In this document: positions 1-8,400 of the stretch, piece after piece | Numbering within the stretch: the stretch's first letter is position 1 | Layout: the number at the start of each line of letters is the position of its first letter | Assembly (NCBI GenBank): GCA_025463305.1 | Contig: JAOBWK010000050.1 | Location: forward strand, 1 to 28,343 | Source of the DNA: Ilumatobacteraceae bacterium | GTDB taxonomy: Bacteria > Actinomycetota > Acidimicrobiia > Acidimicrobiales > Ilumatobacteraceae | DNA: 28,343 nt | Direction: 5' to 3' | The notes under the pieces: model-generated | Told to the model about the DNA's origin: nothing | Seen by the model: the letters and a program-made list of their open reading frames with translations, nothing else | Database searches by the model: none | Program-made: the position numbers and the translations under genes

Positions 1-1641
1 GCCGCTGCGGCGGGCGGAGTCGCCGGTGCACATCTCCGACGGACCGAGGATGGCGACGTCGATGCCGGCGCGCTTGAGCAGCTTGGCCATCGACTGGGTG
101 ACCTTCTGGTTCTTGTCGTCGAACGACCCGGCGCACCCGACCCAGTAGAGGTACTCGTGGTCGAACTCGCCCTCGGACCCGTCGAGGATCTCGACCCCCT
201 CGACCTTGGAGGCCCAGGCGGCCCGATCGCTCTGGCTCATGCCCCACGGGTTGCCGCTGTTCTCCATGCCGCGGAAGGCGCTGCCCAGCTCGGTGGGGAA
301 GCTGCTCTCCATCAGCGTGAGGTAGCGGCGCATGTCGAGGATCTTGTCGAGGATCTCGATGTTGACGGGGCAGATCTCGTCGCAGGCCTTGCAGCTCGTG
401 CACGCCCAGATCTCCTCGGCGGTGATCCGCTCGAACACCGAGTTGCTGCCGATCTTGATCTCGACGTCGGTGCCGATGGGCGGCGAGACGTGCGTGGCGG
501 CGGTGGCGGCCATGACCTCGCCGACCTTGAGCACGATCTCGCGCGGGTCGAGCGGCTTGCCCGTGGCGTGGGCCGGGCACACGCTGGTGCAGCGGCCGCA
601 CATCGTGCAGGCATCGGTGTCGAGCAGCTGCTTCCAGGTGAAGTCCTCGATGACCGACGCGCCGAACGTCTCGAGCGACGTCTCGGTGAGGTTCGGCATC
701 GCCTTCATCGCACCCTTCGGACGCTCGCGGTCCTTGAGGTACATGTTCAGCGGTGAGGTGAACATGTGGCGCAGCATCGTGACCGGCAGGATCGCCAGGA
801 ACGCGATGAACGCGAGCACGTGGGCGCCCCATGCGGCCTGGTGCCAGATGTCGAGCGTGTGCGCCGAGTGGCCGGTGAAGAGGTTGCTGATCGGGTAGCC
901 GATGAAGCTCCACTTCTCGAAGCTCGGCTGGTCCTGCTGGGCGATGCGCACGCCCTCGGCCAAGAAGCCGGTGACGCCGATGGTGAGGAACACGCCGAGG
1001 ATCAGCGCGTGCTCGGGCTTGGTCTTGATGCGGATGCGGTACGGGCGCTGGATGTAGCGGCGGCTGATGGCGAGCAGCAGGCCGCCGACGAACACGATGC
1101 CGGCGAGGTCGCCGACGAACGCGTAGCCCATGTACGTGCGGCCATGGAGGAACTTCGCGCTCTCCGGCAGCTGGTGGTCGACCTCGAGCACGGTGGTGAC
1201 GCCGAGCAGCACGAGGAAGCCGAAGTAGATCATCGAGTGCATCAGGCCGGCTGCGGGATCGCGCAGCAGGGTGCGCATGTAGACGCCGGCGCGGAAGTCG
1301 CCGAGGCGGCGCTTCGCGTTCTTCGGCGTGGTGCGACGACGGTCCGGGCCGCCGCGCTCCCAGTTCTTGACCCGGTCGGCGAACGCGAACGCACCCCACA
1401 CGAGCAGCGCCGGGACCACCGTGTAGAACGCGATCTGCAGCGGGCCGGGGATGCCGCTGAACGTCTCGCGCGAGATCGGGCTCTTGTCGTGCCACTTGGT
1501 GATCAGCGGGACGATGCCCGAGATCACGGTGAAGATCGCCATGAAGAGGCCGATCGTGATCACCAGTTGGTGCGGCTTGAACCGCTTCGGACCGCTGTTG
1601 CCAGCCTGGTCCGGCGAAGGGGAGGACGCGTGGGTGCTCAT
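1..1641 (-). CDS. Membrane-bound Fe-S oxidoreductase, EtfD/HdrD-like (3' end outside window)
   Basis: The visible 547 codons hold about six membrane segments (residues about 26-46, 70-88, 135-152, 173-192, 212-230, 271-290), resembling the NarI-type cytochrome b subunit; His135, His274 and His292 are possible haem ligands. Two CxxCxxCxxxCP clusters follow (C345/C348/C351/C355 and C414/C417/C420/C424), then the start of a CCG cysteine-rich domain (YWVGCAGSF), cut by the window edge. Family knowledge: this order (membrane domain, two 4Fe-4S, CCG domains) occurs in HdrD/GlpC-like proteins and in mycobacterial EtfD, which passes electrons from ETF to menaquinone. The EtfD role here is inference. 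The ATG at 1641 is the first start; a TANNNT box (TAGTGT, 1652-1657) lies 10 nt upstream of it. It is divergent from the next gene. Confidence 0.85.
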   Translation of the reverse strand, partial: MSTHASSPSPDQAGNSGPKRFKPHQLVITIGLFMAIFTVISGIVPLITKWHDKSPISRETFSGIPGPLQIAFYTVVPALLVWGAFAFADRVKNWERGGPDRRRTTPKNAKRRLGDFRAGVYMRTLLRDPAAGLMHSMIYFGFLVLLGVTTVLEVDHQLPESAKFLHGRTYMGYAFVGDLAGIVFVGGLLLAISRRYIQRPYRIRIKTKPEHALILGVFLTIGVTGFLAEGVRIAQQDQPSFEKWSFIGYPISNLFTGHSAHTLDIWHQAAWGAHVLAFIAFLAILPVTMLRHMFTSPLNMYLKDRERPKGAMKAMPNLTETSLETFGASVIEDFTWKQLLDTDACTMCGRCTSVCPAHATGKPLDPREIVLKVGEVMAATAATHVSPPIGTDVEIKIGSNSVFERITAEEIWACTSCKACDEICPVNIEILDKILDMRRYLTLMESSFPTELGSAFRGMENSGNPWGMSQSDRAAWASKVEGVEILDGSEGEFDHEYLYWVGCAGSFDDKNQKVTQSMAKLLKRAGIDVAILGPSEMCTGDSARRSG

Positions 1642-1699
1642 GACGGACGAAACACTAGTTCCATCGGGTGCCCGGAGCCCATTGTTGCCGCAGGCCACA

Positions 1700-2368
1700 A
1701 TGGTCGCCGTGCAGCGTGTCTCGGGTGCGTCCCCACTGGTCCGGGCCGCGCTGGTGGCGGTCGTCATCGCCGCCGTCACCGGGTGGTTGGCGGTCGGGTC
1801 CGCCGCCGATTCCGCCTCGGCCGTCGCATCGTCGAACCGCGCCGCATTGACCCACACGATCGTGCTGGCCGACTCCGCGGCCACGGTGGCCACCCAGCTC
1901 GGATCCGCAGTGTCCGCGCTGACCGAGGCGACGGGGTCGGCCGCCGAGGCATCGGGCTGGGCGGAGACGATCTCCCAGCAGGTGCGCGCGCTGATCGCCG
2001 CACTGTCCGGGGTGACGGGTCAGGACGCGAAGGCCGTCGCCAAGGTCACCGACGCGCTCGCCAACGCGGAGGCCTCGCTGCTCGAGACCCAGGGCGGGCT
2101 GAACGAGGCGAACACCACGCTGTCCGACGCCCAGCAGTCGGTCACGGCCGCGGCGATGGCGCTCCAGGCGGTGCCGGACCAGCTGCGCACCGCCCTCGCG
2201 CAGGCGAACGGCGGCTCCGATCCCGACACCGCGATGTGGCTGTGGCGGATCACCATCGTGCTCGCCGCGCTGGTACTCGTGGCCGTGCTGGTGTCCCTGC
2301 CGGCGAACCCGCCACCGGCGCCTTCGCCCGGCTCACCCGCCGACGATGCCACCGAGGATGTCGCCTGA
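1700..2368 (+). CDS. Hypothetical coiled-coil protein with two membrane segments
   Basis: A 222-residue protein with an N-terminal membrane segment (about residues 14-33), roughly 140 residues of Ala/Ser/Thr/Gln-rich sequence likely to form helices or coiled coil, a second membrane segment (about 178-200) and a Pro-rich acidic tail. I recognise no family. The likely topology is a helical loop outside the membrane with both ends inside, which is inference. An in-frame ATG at 1640 would add 20 residues but would overlap the divergent start at 1641 head to head, leaving no promoter space, so 1700 is preferred. Neither start has a clear Shine-Dalgarno. The stop codon lies in a hairpin at 2357-2375. 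Confidence 0.6.
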   Translation: MVAVQRVSGASPLVRAALVAVVIAAVTGWLAVGSAADSASAVASSNRAALTHTIVLADSAATVATQLGSAVSALTEATGSAAEASGWAETISQQVRALIAALSGVTGQDAKAVAKVTDALANAEASLLETQGGLNEANTTLSDAQQSVTAAAMALQAVPDQLRTALAQANGGSDPDTAMWLWRITIVLAALVLVAVLVSLPANPPPAPSPGSPADDATEDVA

Positions 2369-2375
2369 CGACATC
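2357..2375 (+). terminator. Hairpin spanning the stop codon, possible terminator
   Basis: GATGTCG and CGACATC form a perfect 7-bp stem around a 5-nt loop (CCTGA) that contains most of the TGA stop of the preceding gene. There is no T-run, as is common in high-GC actinobacteria, so terminator function is inferred. Confidence 0.35.
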
Positions 2376-2493
2376 TCCCGTGACATCGCGCAGGTGCGGG
2401 GTGACACGTCGCGAAACTTTTCCACGTCCGTGACTTCCTGTTGTCGCAGCGCGGGATTACGCTTTTCGAGACTCAGCGGAGAGGATCGTTCGG

Positions 2494-3195
2494 ATGGAAC
2501 ACGAGGTCGGACCACTGCTGCCACACTTCGGCAGCACGCGGCGCAGGTTCTTGCTCGGGGTGCTCGGTGCCACCGGCGTCGTCGCGCTGCCCGTCGCGCT
2601 GTCGTACGCGATCAGCAGCTCGAAGCCGCAGCACGGCGCCGACCCGGAGCCGCTCGAGGCCCTGGCTGGTTCCACCACCAGCTCGATCATCGGCGGCACG
2701 ACCACCAGCGACGCGGCCACCACCACGACGGACGCGTCGACCACCACGACCTCGACCCCGGCCGCCACCACCACCGTCCCGCCGACCACAGTCGCCCCGA
2801 CAACGACGCTGCCGTCCACCACGACGACGTTGCCCCCGACCACCACGGCCGTTGCCACCGGTTCGCCACCCACGATCCTCGCCCCGAGCTCGGTCAACGC
2901 CGGCGGCACGCTCACCGTGTGGGTCGAGGGCTATGTGCCCGGCGAGACCGTCACGTTCATCCTCCACTCCGACGCGTTGATCATCGGCACGTCGATCGTC
3001 GATCCCAGCGGCAACGCGGGCATCACCGCCAAGATCCCGCTGTCGTTCCCCACCGGGCCACACCGCCTCGAGGTCGTCGGCACCATCACGGCCAGCACCG
3101 ATCGCCCGATCGACGTGCACGCCGCGGCATCGTCGACCCCGACGAAGACGACGTCGTCCGGCGCCACCGCCGGCACGCTGCCCGCCACCCGCTGA
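2494..3195 (+). CDS. Exported Thr-rich protein with Tat-type signal and Ig-like domain
   Basis: A 233-residue protein. Residues 15-20 read TRRRFL, a twin-arginine pattern, followed by a hydrophobic stretch (about 20-40), so export by Tat is likely. Residues about 60-122 are a low-complexity Thr/Pro/Ala linker. Residues about 125-210 look like one beta-sandwich, Ig-like domain (SVNAGGTLTVWVEGYVPGE resembles secreted Ig-fold repeats). The C-terminus is another short Thr/Ser tail without an LPXTG motif or a closing membrane segment. GAGAGGA sits about 9 nt before the ATG and can serve as a ribosome site. It converges with the lipoprotein gene downstream. A cell-envelope or wall-associated role is inference; no enzyme motif is visible. 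Confidence 0.7.
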   Translation: MEHEVGPLLPHFGSTRRRFLLGVLGATGVVALPVALSYAISSSKPQHGADPEPLEALAGSTTSSIIGGTTTSDAATTTTDASTTTTSTPAATTTVPPTTVAPTTTLPSTTTTLPPTTTAVATGSPPTILAPSSVNAGGTLTVWVEGYVPGETVTFILHSDALIIGTSIVDPSGNAGITAKIPLSFPTGPHRLEVVGTITASTDRPIDVHAAASSTPTKTTSSGATAGTLPATR

Positions 3196-3209
3196 CGCCG
3201 CCGGGCCAT

Positions 3210-3226
3210 CGCACCGTCACGGTGCG
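3210..3226. terminator. Hairpin between convergent genes
   Basis: CGCACCG and CGGTGCG form a 7-bp stem with loop TCA, which is exactly the TGA stop of the leftward lipoprotein gene. It is symmetric and lies between two converging genes, so it could end transcription from both sides. Confidence 0.4.
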
Positions 3227-5229
3227 CTGAACTGCACGCCGTCTCCGCTGCCGGTCGTCTCGGTCGCGTCGATCGTGAGGGTGGTGCCGTGGCACTCGCC
3301 GGTCCCCGGGAAGAACGAGGTGACCGTGCTGGACCCGGGGTCTGGGAAGGCCGACCCGACCTGTCCGATGTCGGTGTACGAGGAGGTGCCGGCGATCTCC
3401 AGGAACGCCTCGAGCGTGCCGGACAGCTGACTGATGTGGTAGTGGCCGTCATTGGTCCACGTCCCGCTCTGCTGGCCGCGGAGCTGGATGTTGTCGCCGC
3501 TCGGATCGACGAGCGGCGCCGAGTTGTCCCAGTCGAGCGTTGCGGTGCCGTTCGGGCTGAGCGAGAGGGTGATCCCGGACTCGTTCGCGGGGTTGACGAA
3601 GCTGGTCGGCACGATCACCAACGGTGTGCCCGTCGCGCACTGGTCCTCGGGTGCGGCCGTGTCCGGCGTGGCAGCCGGCGCCGTGGTGTCGGGTGGCTTC
3701 GGCTTGTAGTAGCCGACCGTCACGGTGGTGGTGGCGACCGCAGCGCTGTCGGGTGCCAGCTCGTCGGAGATCAGCTGCGCGGCGCCCCCCGCCAGGTAGT
3801 TGACGGCCTTGGTCAAGAGATCGCCGCCGGCGGGCAGCAACGAGGTCAGCTCTTTCGTCACCTCCTGGATCGCATCCTGGACCAGCGACTGGAGGATCTT
3901 GTGGATCGTGTCCATGTTCTGGTGCACAGTCGCGTCGACGGTCAGCAGCTCCGTTGCCGCTTCGTCGCTCGCGGGTGACGGGTTGATGCCTGTCTGATAG
4001 ATCAGGCTCGCGCCGTAGGTGCCGTCGAGGAGCTTCATGAGGTGCGTGTCGGACGTGGTCGTGCTGGATTCGGGTGGCGTGCCGTCCGCGCGTGACGCGG
4101 TCATCGTCATCTCGACGGGCGTGGGTGGGGTCGTGGGGTCGAGCGAGGGCAGCGGGGGAAGGCCGAACGCGCGGGCACAGTCCGTGATCGTGTACGGCCA
4201 CTCCGTCGCGACGCTGCGTGCCAACGCGACGGTGACCGTGCCGCTGTTCGCAATTCCGGTGCCGTAGGTGTTGATCTCCGGTACGGCCTGCATCGTGAGG
4301 TCCCACGGCTGGAACGCCTCACCGATGGAGGTGACCAACAGGAGCATCTGGATGCTGATCTTGATCGCCTTGACGACGGGAATGGTGTTGACGGCGGCGG
4401 AGAGCCATCCGACGAAGGTGTCCAAGGCGCTGCCGGCGAGCTGGCCGAGATAGGTATCGCTGCCCTGCAGGCTGGTGATGACGGCGCCGACGCTGTCGTC
4501 GTAGACGCTCGTCAGCAACCCGCACACGCCGTCGTTGGGAAGTGCAGAGGTGCTGTGTGCGGCGCGGGCTGGGCCGCTCGTGGCCGCAGTGGCGGTCGAG
4601 GGGGTCCCCGCTCCCGCTGCGCTGCCGGAGTTCGCGACATCGTTGAGGAACAGCGCGAGCACTGCCCACGGGTAGCGGAACGTGCCGGGATCGGTGAGCT
4701 GGGCGATCGGCACCATCGTGACGGCAAGCTGCGCGGCCGGGGTCTTCGCTTCGTGCAGCCACTCGGCGACGATGAAGTCGACGGGCACCTCGTCGGGCGC
4801 TTGGTTCACGAGCGTGCGCAGCTCCGTGCCGAGCTCGCCGCCGCCGTTGGTCACCTGGGCCTGCCACGTCGCCGCCTGGAAGTCCGTCACCACGAACGGT
4901 CCGCCGACGGGCTTGGTGTCGAGCGCATCGATCGGCACGATGCCGATGCCGCTGGCGAGCAACGCCTTGCCGACGGCCCCCGTGTCGATCGGTGGTCCGG
5001 GTGTCCCGGTCGTAGCGGGCGCCGACGAGCCCGTCGCGGCGGTTGCCGTGCTCGCGGCCGTCGCGGCTGTGCTCGCCGCCGTCGCGGTCGTCGTGGACGT
5101 CGCCTTCGATCCCGAGGTCGCCGACGTGCCGGGGCTGCTCGATGAGCACGCCGCGGCGAGCGATGTGACGACGAGCAGGGCGGCGGCGCGCCGCGCCACC
5201 GTCCGTCGTGTTGACGAGGTCCTGCGCAT
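3217..5229 (-). CDS. Large secreted lipoprotein of unknown function
   Basis: A 670-residue protein with a basic N-terminus, a hydrophobic segment and a lipobox-like LAAAC (Cys28 as the lipidated residue), then a Ser/Thr/Ala low-complexity linker to about residue 75. The body holds a mostly hydrophilic region, a second Ala/Thr-rich stretch, a hydrophobic helix near the middle (around VVKAIKISIQMLLLVTSIG), a helical segment (around IHKILQSLVQDAIQEVTKEL) and a beta-rich C-terminus after a Pro/Thr linker. I recognise no family. The start can be GTG 5232 or ATG 5229; GGAGG at 5234-5238 is spaced better for the ATG. It lies 40 nt downstream of the amidohydrolase gene on the same strand and may be co-transcribed with it. 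Confidence 0.7.
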   Translation of the reverse strand: MRRTSSTRRTVARRAAALLVVTSLAAACSSSSPGTSATSGSKATSTTTATAASTAATAASTATAATGSSAPATTGTPGPPIDTGAVGKALLASGIGIVPIDALDTKPVGGPFVVTDFQAATWQAQVTNGGGELGTELRTLVNQAPDEVPVDFIVAEWLHEAKTPAAQLAVTMVPIAQLTDPGTFRYPWAVLALFLNDVANSGSAAGAGTPSTATAATSGPARAAHSTSALPNDGVCGLLTSVYDDSVGAVITSLQGSDTYLGQLAGSALDTFVGWLSAAVNTIPVVKAIKISIQMLLLVTSIGEAFQPWDLTMQAVPEINTYGTGIANSGTVTVALARSVATEWPYTITDCARAFGLPPLPSLDPTTPPTPVEMTMTASRADGTPPESSTTTSDTHLMKLLDGTYGASLIYQTGINPSPASDEAATELLTVDATVHQNMDTIHKILQSLVQDAIQEVTKELTSLLPAGGDLLTKAVNYLAGGAAQLISDELAPDSAAVATTTVTVGYYKPKPPDTTAPAATPDTAAPEDQCATGTPLVIVPTSFVNPANESGITLSLSPNGTATLDWDNSAPLVDPSGDNIQLRGQQSGTWTNDGHYHISQLSGTLEAFLEIAGTSSYTDIGQVGSAFPDPGSSTVTSFFPGTGECHGTTLTIDATETTGSGDGVQFSAP

Positions 5230-5269
5230 CACGCCTCCGAATGTCCGCCCTGGTGCAGCGGATGGTACG

Positions 5270-6574
5270 TCAGCTGCCGTCCATCATCCGATCGCGACGC
5301 GCGAACAGCTCCTCCGCAGCGGACTGCGCGTCGGCCATCACCGCGTCGACGTCGACGGAGAGCACCGTGCCGCCATCGACGAGCAGCCGGCCCTCGACCC
5401 AGACGTGATCGACGTCGTGACCACTCGCGCTGAACACGAGGTGGGCGGCCACGTTGAGATGCCGGCCGTGCAGCAACGGGACGAAGTGCGGCTGGCGGAG
5501 ATCGACCGTGACGATGTCGGCGCGCTTGCCAGGCTCGAGCGAGCCGGTGATGGCGTCGAGTCCGAGCGCCCGCGCGCCGCTGAGCGTCGCCATGTCGAGC
5601 ACGTCCCACGGATCGCCGGTGGTCGGATCGAGCGTCGACACCTTGGCAAGCAGCGAGGCGAACTTCATCTCCTCGAAGAGGTCGAGGTTGTTGTTCTCCT
5701 TCTCACCGTCGGAGCCGAGGCCGACGGCGATGCCGCGGGCGCGCATGTCGGCGATGCGCGCCGGACCGGATGTGAGCTTCATGTTCGAGCACGGGCAGTG
5801 CACCACCGAGGTGCCCGTGCGGGTCATCAGGTCGAGCTCGCGATCGTCGAGCCACACGCAGTGCGCGACGACGGTGCGCTCGCCGAGGATGCCGCGGTTG
5901 TAGAACTCCTCGATCGGCCGGCGCCCGAACCGCTTCAGCGACTCCTGCACCTCCCAGATCGACTCCGAGCTGTGGGTGTGCAGGCCGGTGTCGTACTCCA
6001 CCGCCATGTCGATCGCCCCGCGGAAGCACGCCGGCGAGCAGTAGAGGAGGTGCTCGAGGCCGACCCACGCGCGCACCCGACCATCGGACGCGGTGCGATG
6101 CGTCTGGAGCAGCGCGAGGTTCGTCTCCAGGGTCTCGAAGTAGTCGTAGCCGGCTTCGTCGGCGACGTAGGGCACGAGCGTGGCGCGGATGCCGACCACA
6201 TCAGCGGCTTCGGCGGAGCCCTCCATGAAGCGCCACATGTCCATCACCGACGTGTTCCCGAAGCGCACGTTCTCGGTGTACGCCAGCATCGACGCGGCCT
6301 TGGCGATCTCCGGCGTGAGCGCACGGTGCGCCGGATCGACGTAGGCCTCGAGCCAGTCGAACAGCGACATCGACTCGGCTGTGCCGCGCAGCAGACCCGA
6401 GTGCATGTGCCCGTTCTGGATGCCCGGCATCACGGCGTGCCCGCTGGCGTCGAGGACGTCGGCACCCGCTGCACGCGGATCGGCATCGATCTCCGCGACA
6501 GTTCCGATTGCAAGTATCTCGTTGCCCTCGATCAGCACCGAGCCGGGATCGAGCACGACGCGTCGGCCCTCCAT
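5270..6574 (-). CDS. Amidohydrolase, deaminase/chlorohydrolase type
   Basis: A metal-dependent hydrolase of the amidohydrolase superfamily, cytosine-deaminase-like branch that includes SAH/MTA deaminases, TrzN and AtzB. From ATG 6574 (434 residues) the metal motif HMH is at 56 and 58, LHTHSSES places His199/His201, AHCVWL gives His238, and GLGSDGE gives the catalytic Asp289. The C-terminal segment (GSLEPGKRADIVTVDL) is the usual composite beta domain. The substrate cannot be told from sequence. Translation above the ATG reads in frame IATLIRNGIVLP, typical of the family N-terminus, with no ATG, GTG or TTG but GAGGAG placed 8 nt before an ATC codon at 6608-6610. The true start may therefore be upstream at a non-canonical codon. 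Confidence 0.85.
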   Translation of the reverse strand: MEGRRVVLDPGSVLIEGNEILAIGTVAEIDADPRAAGADVLDASGHAVMPGIQNGHMHSGLLRGTAESMSLFDWLEAYVDPAHRALTPEIAKAASMLAYTENVRFGNTSVMDMWRFMEGSAEAADVVGIRATLVPYVADEAGYDYFETLETNLALLQTHRTASDGRVRAWVGLEHLLYCSPACFRGAIDMAVEYDTGLHTHSSESIWEVQESLKRFGRRPIEEFYNRGILGERTVVAHCVWLDDRELDLMTRTGTSVVHCPCSNMKLTSGPARIADMRARGIAVGLGSDGEKENNNLDLFEEMKFASLLAKVSTLDPTTGDPWDVLDMATLSGARALGLDAITGSLEPGKRADIVTVDLRQPHFVPLLHGRHLNVAAHLVFSASGHDVDHVWVEGRLLVDGGTVLSVDVDAVMADAQSAAEELFARRDRMMDGS

Positions 6575-6618
6575 CGGAAGGACGATGCCGTTGCGGATGA
6601 GCGTTGCGATGTCGGTGT

Positions 6619-6624
6619 CTCCTC
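6619..6624 (-). promoter_or_regulatory. Shine-Dalgarno that points to a non-canonical start
   Basis: On the minus strand GAGGAG stands 8 nt before codon ATC (6608-6610) and 44 nt before the first ATG (6574). The ATG itself has no Shine-Dalgarno. It lies between the stop of the LPXTG gene (6644) and the amidohydrolase. Confidence 0.45.
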
Positions 6625-6643
6625 GGGGGCGGGGACGGCCGGC

Positions 6644-8272
6644 TCAGCTGGTGCGGCGGCGGCGGCTGAACCGGATGCAGATGATACCGATCGGCAGCAG
6701 GGTCGCTGCGAGCACGATGGTGGACGACGTGTCCGAGCCCGTCGTCGGCAGGACCGCGTTCGAGATCACCTCCGCCGGAACCGTGGTGGCAGGTGCCGTC
6801 GTGGTCGTCAGGATGGGAGCCTCCTGGGCGACCGCCGTGGTGGTCGTCGCAGGTGCTGCCGTGGTCGTCGGGGCGGCCGTGGTCGTCGGAGCGGCTGTGG
6901 TCGTCGTTGCGATCGCCTTCGCCGTGACGTCGATGTGCACGACGGCGGTCGGGTCGGCCGCCAGGGTGCGAGCCGATCGCGTCGAAGCGGGCGCGGTGCC
7001 GTAGGTGAACTGGTCGGGGCCCGAATATCCCGGGTCGCCGACGTAGGAGATCGATCCGTCCGCACCGAACTGGACCGTTCCGTGTGTGGTCGGGCTGATG
7101 ATGGCGAGCGTGCGGCCACACAGTGTGTCGTTGCCCGCTGCGCCTGGTGCGGCGACCGTCAGCGTGCCGTCGGGGGCGTTGTAGCTGTCATTGGCGAGAG
7201 TGACGACACATGGGGCCGGCGACACGTTGAGCGTCACGGTGGCGACCAGCGGAGCCGCATCGCCGCCCTCCCCGTCACCCTCGATGGCGTGACCGCGGAG
7301 GTCCCCACAGAAGAATCCTTCTTCGTCGCTGCACGGGTCCGGCGACAACAGCTTGTACGTGAAGCTGTCAGTGCCCGAGTAGTCGGCATCGGGTGTGTAG
7401 GTGAAGTGGCCATCTTCAGCAAGGGTGACCGTGCCGTGTGACGGCGAGCTGGCGAGCCCAGCAGTGCCATCGCAGGCCTTGTCGTTGGCGAGGACCCCAG
7501 GGGCCGCAACCACGAGGGCCGTTGCGTGCGCGACGCCGTAGCTGTCGTCGCTGACGGCGGCTGTGCAGGGCGGTGCCACGGTGATGGTCACGGTGCCGAT
7601 CGTGGGGTCCTCGGAGCCCCTGGGCAGGCACACCGAAACGCTCGAGCCACACGACACCCCCTTGCCGACGCCGTACGTGAACGTGTCCGTGCCGTAGAAG
7701 TTGAAATCAGGGGTGTAGTTGAAGGACCCATCCGAGTCGAGGAACACAGAGCCCGATGACGTCCCGGTCAGAAGGATCGCACTGTCGTTGCCGCACGCCT
7801 CGTCGTTGTCGAGCACGCCGGCGTCGGTCGTGTCCGGCACGCTCAAGGCCGTTCGGTAGCTGGTGGAGTAGCTGTCGTCCTGCAGCAAGATCGAGCACTC
7901 GGTGGTGTCATCCGTGCTGGACTCCGTCGGCTCGATCCCCTCGATGACCGCGGTCGAATCGTCGTCGGCGGCGCCAGTGTCGTCGCTCGCGATCGTGTCG
8001 ACGGTCTGTGTGGTGTCAGCGGTGGTGCCGGCAGTGGTGTCGTCGGTCTGTGTGGAGTCGTCGCTCGCCGTTGTGTCGTCGCTCTGTGTGGTGTCAGCGG
8101 TCTGCGTCGTGTCGACGCTCTGCGTGGTGTCGTCGGTGGGATGCACCGCGCTCGGTCGTGAGGCGGTGGCGGTCGTGGACCACACGAAGAGGCCGCCGCC
8201 GACGGCGAACAGAGCCATCAGGCAGCGAAGGAGAGGCCGGACGATCGGCCTGAGCGGGGCTTGGCGAGACAT
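6644..8272 (-). CDS. LPXTG-anchored surface protein with three cadherin-like repeats
   Basis: A 542-residue protein. Residues 1-38 form a signal peptide (basic start, hydrophobic core, cleavage near TASR). Residues about 46-104 are Asp/Thr repeats of the DTTQ/DDTT kind. Three tandem beta domains follow (about 132-233, 242-351, 361-450), each opening with DDSY or NDSY, then a GVLxND-like motif and a late YTPDxxYxGTDxFTY-like motif, as in cadherin-like/VCBS adhesin repeats; the third is more diverged. A Thr/Ala linker leads to LPTTG (508-512), a hydrophobic stretch and a RRRR tail, a complete sortase signal. It is likely a wall-anchored adhesin or stalk protein. No sortase gene is in the window. 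The start is supported by TATCGT 7 nt upstream of the ATG. Confidence 0.85.
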   Translation of the reverse strand: MSRQAPLRPIVRPLLRCLMALFAVGGGLFVWSTTATASRPSAVHPTDDTTQSVDTTQTADTTQSDDTTASDDSTQTDDTTAGTTADTTQTVDTIASDDTGAADDDSTAVIEGIEPTESSTDDTTECSILLQDDSYSTSYRTALSVPDTTDAGVLDNDEACGNDSAILLTGTSSGSVFLDSDGSFNYTPDFNFYGTDTFTYGVGKGVSCGSSVSVCLPRGSEDPTIGTVTITVAPPCTAAVSDDSYGVAHATALVVAAPGVLANDKACDGTAGLASSPSHGTVTLAEDGHFTYTPDADYSGTDSFTYKLLSPDPCSDEEGFFCGDLRGHAIEGDGEGGDAAPLVATVTLNVSPAPCVVTLANDSYNAPDGTLTVAAPGAAGNDTLCGRTLAIISPTTHGTVQFGADGSISYVGDPGYSGPDQFTYGTAPASTRSARTLAADPTAVVHIDVTAKAIATTTTAAPTTTAAPTTTAAPATTTTAVAQEAPILTTTTAPATTVPAEVISNAVLPTTGSDTSSTIVLAATLLPIGIICIRFSRRRRTS

Positions 8273-8279
8273 GGCGGAA

Positions 8280-8285
8280 ACGATA
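8280..8285 (-). promoter_or_regulatory. -10 box, leaderless type (LPXTG protein)
   Basis: TATCGT on the minus strand ends 7 nt before the ATG at 8272. No Shine-Dalgarno is present, which fits a leaderless transcript. Confidence 0.45.
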
Positions 8286-8400
8286 CGCAGATCGCCGCAC
8301 CGGTGCAGCAGGGAAGCCTCTGCGTTCCGTCAAGAACGGAGGTGGTCAGCGGCTTGCTGTGGCGACCCGACCACCATTGGTGATCGAACGGACGACGCGG

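Noticed and set aside
1640..1699. Start of the coiled-coil protein at ATG 1640
   Set aside because: It would share bases with the divergent start at 1641 and leave no promoter space. ATG 1700 gives a normal N-terminal membrane segment.
766..2433. Open frame of 555 codons on the plus strand
   Set aside because: It is antisense to the Fe-S oxidoreductase, whose cysteine clusters and membrane segments are unmistakable.
4682..7441. Open frame of 919 codons on the plus strand
   Set aside because: It runs antisense through the lipoprotein, amidohydrolase and LPXTG genes. The product is low-complexity Arg/Gly/Val/Asp sequence typical of high-GC antisense frames.
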